NCBI GenBank assembly: GCA_028554755.1
Contig: JAPTOF010000010.1
Span: 10,576,001-10,640,000, forward strand
Length of the DNA: 64,000 bases
From: Cordia subcordata
Taxonomy: Eukaryota > Streptophyta > Magnoliopsida > Boraginales > Cordiaceae
Direction of reading: 5' to 3'
Shown here piece by piece: positions 56,342 through 64,000 of this stretch. The notes under the pieces are model-generated. The model ran no database searches and was not told where the DNA came from. It was given only the letters and a program-made list of their open reading frames with translations. Numbering within the stretch: position 1 is the stretch's first letter; the number at the start of each line of letters is the position of its first letter. A program made the translations under genes and the position numbers.

Positions 56342-58314
56342 TGTCTAGAGAATGAATCCAAGAGGGGGGAAAGGGAGGGGTTGGGGGGTTGAATAAGATT
56401 AATGGCACAAATAGTAATTTAAAACTCTTATCAAGAAATATAAATTATCAATGATTCTAATCAACAAGTATATCAAATATTCCAAAGAAATAATACTTGA
56501 AAACAAAGAGTTTAAGTGTTAGAAGATCAAATGCAGGGATTTAGAGTGGTTCAAACTTTCGATGGCCTAGTTCACTACCTAAGATCCCCTTATGATTTCA
56601 TGAACTTCACTATTGAATCGACTTCTTGCTTAGTACATTGTAAAAGTATATAACAATGATCACAATCCTTGCTTCACCACAAACACCACAAGTATTCACC
56701 CAATACTTAAGGATTTCAAACACTTCAGTCCTAACAAGAATGATCTTACACTCTAGTGTATCCAAGAATCGAACATACAACCAATAGAATTGTAAAGTAT
56801 TTGGTTTACAAACTCTCAAGAGCTAGAATGCAAGAGTATAAATACCTTCCTATATTGTTTAATGTAGAGAGGCGATTTATGAGCTCAAAGTACTTGCTCA
56901 ATAAATACAAGTGTAAAGGAAAGCAATGAATAATAGAAGAATGTTTAAAGATAGCTTTTATTGCTTTAGATTTGTAAGAATAGCTTGATCCAGTTGTGTG
57001 TACTTTGGAGGCGAAAGAGTGTGTTTTATAAAGCCAAAAAGTAAGTTCACCAATGGTTATATTTGAAAAGCAGCAGCAAGCTCTGGTTAACCAGCAGAAA
57101 AAATAGAGCTACTGACCATATCGGTCGACCATATTGGTTGGCTGCTATGCTTAGCTAGTAGTGCACAAAGCATAAACTGATCATATCGACTAAGCTCTAC
57201 CAGTCAATCAATTGGTTGGCCACTACATACCGATCGACCAGCTTGCTCAGCCGGTATGTGTAGAAAAGTTGAAAAAGTGCTAGCAGCTTTTACAAAAGTC
57301 AATTTTCAACAACTATTCCAATTTCCCATGGAATATACACGTTAAAAACTCAGAAATGACTGCTCAATGCTAGCAACTTGCATAAGACATCATATCTAAT
57401 TAAATCCAAAGCAAACCAAACATGCAAAACTCTAAATGCAAAGTTAAACTCAAACTCAACTTAAGATATCTTTAGATTTTGTTTTGATAAAGCCTATACA
57501 TGCATATACATACACATACATATATATATGTAACCATTCCCAAGACATGCAAGTTGAAATACCCACTCAAGTGACTATAAAGCATAGCTTTAAGCATGAA
57601 AAATACACTTTTACTGCAGAAAAGAAGTGTATACAAGTATTTATACCTATATACATACACACACGCACACATCTAGAAGAAATGCCAAATACACTCAATG
57701 CCCTATTTATCACGGCTAAATCAAATTTTTTAGCTTTTACTACAGGAAATAACTATAGACACAAGTGATATACATATATACTTACATACATACATATATG
57801 TGAAAATCCAAGATAGTTTCCAACCAAGGTATAAAAATACAAACAAAGTTAAGTCGAAAACCCTTGCTTAACTAAGAAAACCTGCAGAGAGCAAAGAATA
57901 TGGCATGTATGAATTTGTTTTGTGAAAATCAAGCATTTATGGCATGCAACATGTTAAGGAGAAAAGATGATCTATTAAGATTTCCTACTTGCAAACAAAT
58001 GAACACATTAAAGCAAGAAAACAAGTAAGGTATGCATATGCAAGTATAATGACATTTGAGCTCATATACGTGACCATCTACTAAGGGCAAATTACATAAA
58101 ATAAAACTAGACAAATTACTCAAAGTCTTCAAATCTTCAAAGGCTCTTCAAGCTCCAAGACTTCAAGTGTATTCAATGATGCTCCAAGAGTTCCTCAAGA
58201 CTTCAAATAATCACCTTATACAAAATATGTACTCTATACTCCAAGATAATTATTAGTCATATAAATACAGCTATTACATCATCAAAATATAGCAAAATAG
58301 CAATGAGTTCAACA
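56342..58314 (-). repeat. 3' LTR of a second SIRE-like Copia element
   Basis: TGTCTAGAGAATGAATCC ... CAATGAGTTCAACA, 1973 bp with TG...CA ends. It has GC-rich motifs GGTCGACC / CCGATCGACC near 57125 and 57230, like the palindromic words of the other SIRE LTR. It also has a degenerate form of the conserved TGGTT...GGCC...TTCACTAC segment at 56545-56578. A PPT and extra ORF follow, so this is the 3' LTR in minus orientation. No partner LTR in the window. Confidence 0.72.
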
Positions 58315-58328
58315 TTCTCTCCCTTTTT
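58315..58328 (-). promoter_or_regulatory. polypurine tract of the second SIRE-like element
   Basis: Minus strand AAAAAAAGGGAGAGA abuts the LTR start TGTTGAACTC. Confidence 0.7.
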
Positions 58329-58844
58329 TTATGATAAATAATTGTCCTTTTGGAGTCTAAGGGAAAAACTCCCTCTCAATCAAGACTCCCCCTTACACTG
58401 TAGCAATCATCATATCTCAAACATTTTCAGCACACAACAGTATACCCCTTTCTCCTCCTTTGGCATCAACAAAATACAGCCTTGTAAGAAATTTTGGGTG
58501 TAATTGTGAGCCATCAATATTAAGACATATCATCACTTGGCTTTGCACAAGCATGCAAACACATAAATCTTAGCACATAAACTTATACAAGTATAGAGAA
58601 TATTTAAGTAAGAATATAAACCAAGAAAGGATAAGAAAACTAAATTAAAAACCATTAAAAAAAATTGTAAAGCATTCAAAAGTAGAAAGCTAAACTATGA
58701 AATGCAAGAAAAAATTGAAATTATTTTGAAATTCGAACGGAGTAGGATCTGGAAAAGGCTAAACTAGAAAGCATTTGAAAGAGACAAAGAGCTAATGACT
58801 TGGCCTGGCTTCATCATCACCTAGAAATCCCATGCGAAGCTTGA

Positions 58845-60083
58845 TCAAACACCAACGTCTCTTTTCAACTGTTCAATCTTCTCATTGTGAGCTTGTGCCA
58901 AACTATCAATGCCAGCATTCATGGTGTCAAACTCTTCTTTCATTTAAGCACCCAAAGCATCCAATCTGTCAATAAGCCTATCATTGACATTTTTTCAATT
59001 GAAACTCATAACTTTGACCTGGTTCTTCATTGTACTCAGCCTTTGCCTCTTCGTCAACTTCAACTTCTTCGTTTACCTTTTGATTTTCCATCAAATTTGC
59101 AATATCTTCAGCATCAAGCCCTTGAAGCTTCAGATTGCTATCTTCCTCTTCCTCATACTTGAAATTGAACGTAGTTTTCTTTGAAATGTGATGTAGAATG
59201 GTATCACATTCTTCTTTAGTTAAATCCATAAAACCTACTTTGTTCAAACACTCACCTCTCCAAAAATACAAATCCATGCGAGAAAGAGATGGTAAATCAA
59301 AATGCCATCCACTATTGAAGCGTTGTTCCTGTACCCCTTCAAAAGATATCCCCTTATGCCTAAAAATCTTCGCGAAAGCCATGCCATATGCCATAGAAGT
59401 TCTTCTCCCTACCACATTTTTCATATCAGTCACTATGGTCTCAAGAATATTCACTCTCATATCATTAAATATAGGGTGTAGGCTTTAGCTTTGTATATCC
59501 TGCCATCTTGGGTGTCCTTAGGCACCATAATAACTTTAATCACTTTAAGCAATGCTCTATGTTTAGGACGAACCTCATCTAAAAGAGGATGCCCTACATC
59601 CCTAGAAAAACCCGGTTGATCCCGAAGAAAATCAAATATAGCAACTTTATCCGCACCTTAAGGGAAGTCTCTAAAACTAAATACAGGAAGCTGATTTTCA
59701 TGTTCAAGGATGTGAAAAATAGTCCCAATGTCCTCCTGGGTCAAAATGAAGCTAACATTCCTTACTCTTGATCTAACCGATTCATACAAAGAATCCCATT
59801 ATAAACTTTTGATAAAATTGTTTAACAAGCAGAGGGTAGAGGGGTGCTTCAACAATCATAAATTCTATCCATCCTTGAGCAATAAGAAAATTGACAATAA
59901 GTAATAGTTGAAATTCATCTTGTATAATACGTTTACCTGGAAGAACACCCTTTCCTGAGAAATCCCTTGCTTCCTTCGGTTGAGACCTTTGAGGTGGTGG
60001 AGAGGTGATTCTTTAGTTCTTCTACGCTTGGATAGGGTTGTAACACATGAGGAACTTACTCCATGCACAAGCTTAGTTGCCAT
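58845..60083 (-). pseudogene. additional ORF of the second SIRE-like element, broken
   Basis: Starts MATKLVHGVSSSC at 60083, has a basic SKRRRTKE segment, then stops and frame changes. The best part (59460-58981) reads VNILETIVTDMKN, RTSMAYGMAFAKIFRHKGI, LPSLSRMDLYFWRGECL and an acidic tail EEEEDSNLKLQGLDAEDIANL. After a stop near 58945 a coiled-coil-like C-terminus follows (MKEEFDTMNAGIDSLAQ) to 58845. Same position between pol and the 3' LTR, and the same layout (basic start, folded middle, acidic stretch, coiled-coil end), as the 5271-6589 ORF, but little direct sequence identity by eye. Gag-pol of this element is absent. Confidence 0.6.
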
Positions 60084-60322
60084 GTTGACCCATGATGTTA
60101 TATTTTGTCTTTTGTTTTTTTTTTTTCCCTAACAAGTCCAATGTTGCACCATGAAAATTAATTGACTCTCTGTACATATAAATTTACTATTTTTAATCAT
60201 TCTTACATTAAATACAACTCACTCCATATATATTAAGCTCCAATTTTTCTTTTTTTCTTTTTTTTTTTTTGGGTAAGTAATTTTGGTGGCTTGAGACAAT
60301 TTAGAACAAAGTGAGCTATCCA
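60084..60322. other. AT-rich junction after truncated SIRE-like element
   Basis: T tracts and no coding. The SIRE-like remnant ends here without its RNase H, so the truncation point is between 60083 and about 60120. Confidence 0.35.
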
Positions 60323-61114
60323 CAGTACAAGAAATCCAGCAAGTAGTTCAACATATTTAAGCCCTTAGTTATATTTACAAGTGTAACAAAATTAACTAGT
60401 TATGATTGGCACAAGCGTAAAGGTTTAATCTAACTAAAAGTTGATGTCACACTTGGAAGCGTAATTAATATTTCTTATATTTAGAAATGTAGTTAATGTT
60501 TGTTACTTTTAGAAGTGTAATTACTATTTGTTACACTTGGAAGCATAGCTAATGTAGCCATGCACTAAATAAAATTCAAATTTTATTATGCTTTGAGATG
60601 TAAAAAAATGCAATTTTCAAATTTTTATTAGGTACTTTTAAGCGTAACAAATTATTTGGGATGAGAGAGTAGCTTAAGAGATTAAGACTACTTCCCTCCG
60701 GAGGAAGGTCTTGGGTTGAAATCTTATCAGGGTAGGGAGAGGGACGGGTTTACAAAAAGAGAATAAAAAAAAAGCATAACAATTTTTCTTTTTTTTTTTT
60801 GGGGGGGGGGGGCGGGGGCGGTGGAGGGGTTTACAAAAAAAGAATGAAAAAACAGCAAAACAAATTATTTGCTTTCTTAAAAAAATTAAATATTAAAATT
60901 TTCAATATCATTTTTACAGTTGAAAATTTAACAAATATTTTGTTACAGTAAACAATAACTAGAATAAAAATTATTTTACTTTTCTTTGCTTACTCCAAGT
61001 GTTACAAAAAAATACATAACCAACAAATATTTTGTTGAATTAAAACTAGAATAAAAGTTATTATACTCTTTTGTAACAAAAAATACACAGCTACCCACAT
61101 AAAATCTCATGGTG
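60323..61114. mobile_element. CACTA-like element, second copy (carries a SINE)
   Basis: Left CAGTACAAGAAATCC, right reversed CACCATGAGATTTT, both degraded from CACTACAAGA. Shares the order of motifs with 43163-43719 (CATATTTAA, AAGTGTAACAAA, GATGTCACACTTGG / GATGCAACACTTGG, AGAATAAAAGTTATTATAC). It is longer because of the SINE at about 60659-60780 and extra sequence after it. Confidence 0.55.
60659..60780 (+). mobile_element. tRNA-derived SINE (probable)
   Basis: A box TAGCTTAAGAG at 60670-60680 and B box GGTTGAAATCT at 60714-60724 (consensus GGTTCGANTCC) with 33 bp between them, as in a pol III internal promoter. An A-rich tail follows (60765-60780). Flanks AAGCGTAACAAATTATTT and AAGCATAACAATTTTTC look like an imperfect target duplication. 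A second partial 3' end (GGTTTACAAAAAAAGAATG) at 60829-60850 suggests a partial duplication. Confidence 0.5.
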
Positions 61115-61156
61115 CCAATTCCAAAATGAATATTTATCTCTTCTTTTTTAATGAGT

Positions 61157-61174
61157 CGCCCCCCCCCCCCCCCA
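61157..61174. repeat. poly-C tract
   Basis: Long uninterrupted C run; a matching poly-G tract lies at 60800-60825. Confidence 0.85.
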
Positions 61175-62229
61175 GTGAATGGGTTATGCACTTATGTTTT
61201 TAGACCTCTGATATAAATATTTAAAAATAAAATTCTTAAGAATAACAGGTTATTTGAAACTTAGTATGCTGTTTAAAATCTCAAATCTAATAGAAAATCT
61301 TCATTTTTAATGATTTTTAATTGCCAGCTAACTTTTTGTTTGAACTTTATGATTGAAATTATTTATTCTTTATAATAAATTGATATAATTTTTGGGGATC
61401 AATAAATGAGGCATATTTACTTTGTGAAAGTACTCAGTATGTTTGGAGAGTAAAAACTACTTTTTGATTAAACCAAAAGGAGCCTTTATTTTCAGTTTGA
61501 GCTATATCATGCACCTATTGTAATTCAATAAATTTTCTATTAAATCTTTATGTTGTATTTTTATTATTTTTTGAATAGGATGAGCCGGAAAACAAGATTC
61601 AGAATTGAGAAATTTACATGAATAGCTTTATTTAGAAACTCATGAATTTTTAAAATAAAAAAACTTATCAAGAAGCTAAAATTTTGGCTCCACCACTGTC
61701 TCTATTAGATAACCTTATCACCGAGGAAGAGTACAACAAAATTATGGCTACCAATTGGACAACTGGTTGAACTATTTGGCGACCAATATGAAAGATGTAT
61801 TAAATACTAAGAGAAAAATAAAAGATACAAAAGCAAAATGAATTGAATTCTTTTGTGATGAAGATCATATCATTAAATGCAAATAAAGACGATATAAAGT
61901 GCAACAACCACCATAACTTCTTGGTATTGAGAACGTAATAATTTTCACAAATTATGCCTTTTTTATTTCCAAAACACTACTTTTTTATTTTTTAGTTTTA
62001 GTTTCTTAAGAAAATTAGAATTTTTATTTTTTGTGAAAAACTAGGAAAATGCATTCATTTATTGAAAATAAAAAACAATTTTGTCTTATAGAAAACTATA
62101 AACCTGTTTACTTGTTAATAGTTTTCTAGTCTTTTTCTAGTTTACAAAACTAGAAAACACTTCTATTATAGTAAAAAAAAAATAGAATTATTCATCAGGT
62201 TAAAAGATACAATTATTAATTATTTATTT
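61175..62229. other. AT-rich interval, no gene recognised
   Basis: No credible coding. Around 61940-62160, loosely palindromic AGTTTTCTAG words resemble poorly matched parts of copy A of the inverted duplication. Confidence 0.4.
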
Positions 62230-62990
62230 GTGTACAAGATAGTTGCTTTTAAGGATTCCATGTTCTTTGTCTAAAAAGTTGTTACATTAATTGTTGGGAT
62301 AGGTGTTTTCAAGGATTGCATGTGATTTTGTTTAGAGATTTGTTGTTGGCATGGGACTATAGGGGAAGAAAAAGAAAAAGAAAAAAAAGGAGGCAACAAT
62401 TTAAATTTTAATTTTTATAATTTTTATATATTTACTTATTGTAAACGATAATATTTTATTATCATTTACTTATTAATAATTATTATTAATCATAATTACT
62501 TTTTTGACAAGAACTCATCCTAGCATTGAAAGAAAAAATGGATTTAGCTGTAATTTTTGAGACGCTGTATGCCACTCAACAATTTTACTTATAGTATATA
62601 GTATTGGGAAGGTTGTGCAAAATTTAATTAGCAAGAAAAGTAAAGGTGCAGGTATCACAATTCTTTTTTTTTAAAAAAAAATTGTGCACAATAATTGAGT
62701 GCGAATGACACATTTTATTAGATTGTATAGATGTCACAGAGTTCATTAAAATAAGATCATAAAGACAAAAATGTCATCGTCAATTAAGCATTAGTTTTGA
62801 ACTTTCAGCCCTTGTCACCTAATCTGATTTTGACATCCACAGCAACAGGTGGCACATTTTAATAATCCGTCACTCTTACGAAATGAAAAAAGTTTAGCAT
62901 TGAGCTAAAAAACGATGTCTGCATTAGTTTAAGCAACTTGATGCTTTGGTAATGGAATAATTTCAAGCAAAAAGCAGCTCATTGTACTAC
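62230..62990. repeat. inverted duplication, copy B (empty-site allele)
   Basis: Reverse complement of 48893-49346 joined to 51223-51750, without the LTR element. Where copy A has the insertion, copy B reads TTAATAATTATTATTAATC, the uninterrupted microsatellite-like site. Confidence 0.85.
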
Positions 62991-63732
62991 AAAAATTAGG
63001 TTCTTGCACCACAAAATTAGCCATGGAAAATCAAAATATATGACGGGAAGAAGGTTGAGTTCCAAATTTTGCACGAGCCACATTATTCGTCACTAATTTG
63101 AAAATCAAATCAAATTTGCCACGGGCAAGATCACCCATGGCCAAAATTCATGTCCAAACAGACCCAAATTTATGTAACCAGTTTTTATAAAATAAAAAAT
63201 GTGATACCCCAAATAAAAATAAATAAATAAAGTGCTTATGTTATTAAATATCTTTTATGTGACTAAAGTGCTAATCGCTCACTTTTTCGAGCTTTTGTGG
63301 GTTCTATAATATTCCTCAGTATGATTTCACATGTCCAAGGAGAGCCACCTGTGATCAACAAAACTCACATTTCTCGAATTTCATAAACAATTGTTTATCT
63401 CAAAGCATTTGAAGTACTGCACAAAAGTGTTGTTCGTGTCCTTGTCGACTCTCAGAATACACCAATATCCAAATTGAACTGTTCTAATGCTTGTTATAGC
63501 TTTATTTTAAAATTATTATCCTATTGAAATAAGGATACATCTTATAAAATTTAAGAAATCTTATTATACATCCTATAAAAATTCAAAATAAAATCATACT
63601 TTTTATCTAATAAAAAATAAACAATCAATCCTATTTTATTTTTTTATAGCTATAAAATACATGATATATATGATAAGATATCTCTAAATTTTAATAGAAT
63701 GAGTATCTTAAAATAAGATCATTCTAAACACA
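62991..63732. other. non-coding; possible Gypsy LTR start at 63200
   Basis: TGTGATACCCCAAATAAA at about 63200 resembles the common LTR start TGTAACACCCCAAATT of plant Ty3/Gypsy elements, in plus orientation. No other end found. 63500-63725 is AT-rich with AAGATATC-type words. Confidence 0.3.
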
Positions 63733-64000
63733 CTATAAGAATGGTTTAAAAATCATGTTCATCAAATCCATAAACACTAAAGGTGCATTCGTCAATCCAA
63801 ACGGCCTCATTACAGACCTGTAATGTCCGTCCCTTGTTCGAACAACAATCTTAGGTATGTCCTCAGCTTTGACCCTCAGTTGAGGAAACCTGCGCTCCTT
63901 GTAGTTAGCAAACAATTCATCTATGCAATGTAACGAGTACGGTTCTTGATAGTAACTTTATTCAGTTCCCTATAGTCGATGCAAAGTCTCATGCTCCTCT
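63733..64000 (-). pseudogene. Ty3/Gypsy reverse transcriptase fragment, cut by window end
   Basis: Minus strand, from the right edge: MRLCIDYRELNKVTIKNRT. A short deletion or garbled stretch around a stop near 63935 follows. The sequence continues FPQLRVKAEDIPKIVVRTRDG, MRPFGLTNAPLVFMDLMN and FKPFL to a stop at 63733. These are the conserved fingers/palm segments of Gypsy RT. The catalytic YxDD would be further left and is absent; coding ends abruptly. Gag, protease and upstream RT lie beyond the window if present. Confidence 0.88.

Overview
The window is nuclear DNA of a flowering plant, most likely a eudicot. It is strongly AT-rich and packed with nested transposable elements. It also holds two broken copies of a plant NBS-LRR (CC-NBS-LRR, RPP13-like) disease-resistance gene. 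No host gene looks intact. No rRNA, tRNA or CRISPR array was seen, and no bacterial-type gene organisation. The species cannot be named from this sequence.

Layout. 1-3372: hAT transposase pseudogene on the minus strand (BED finger, RNase-H fold, C-terminal dimerisation motif cut by the window edge), with a legible 5' exon and intron. 3455-13155: near-complete 9.7-kb Ty1/Copia element of SIRE/Maximus type on the minus strand. It has two 1.33-kb LTRs, PBS, gag, protease, integrase, RT, RNase H, an extra ORF after pol, and a polypurine tract, but its ORFs are broken. It sits in the gag of another small Copia element whose LTR is 14202-14404. 14424-25875: NBS-LRR pseudogene A, without its N-terminus. 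It is split by a 6.5-kb intron full of transposons and by a 2.7-kb LTR-like insertion in the LRRs. 26308-32006: Tnt1/Tork-type Copia element, minus strand, decayed. 37560-39760: NBS-LRR pseudogene B, interrupted by a foldback element.

From about 33 kb onward the sequence is mainly non-coding DNA transposons recognised by inverted termini and target-site duplications (TSDs). They include Mutator-type foldback elements with 9-10 bp TSDs, hAT-type elements with 8 bp TSDs, and CACTA-like elements. 49347-51150 is a short non-autonomous LTR element with perfect 5-bp TSDs in a trinucleotide microsatellite. 51768-54850 is a 3.1-kb GGCCAAA-ended element with a 9-bp TSD. 56342-60083 is a 3' LTR plus extra ORF of a second SIRE-like element. 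60323-61114 is a CACTA-like copy carrying a tRNA-derived SINE. 63733-64000 is a Ty3/Gypsy RT fragment cut by the window end.

The most interesting features are: a swarm of foldback elements sharing GRGTAA-type ends around the resistance-gene fragments; a hAT-type element whose core is a very GC-rich degenerate minisatellite; an array of WRKY-type W-box cores in the leader of the Tork element; post-pol extra ORFs in two SIRE-like elements; and an inverted duplication that supplies a natural empty site for the short LTR element. All similarity statements are by eye; no database search or alignment program was run.
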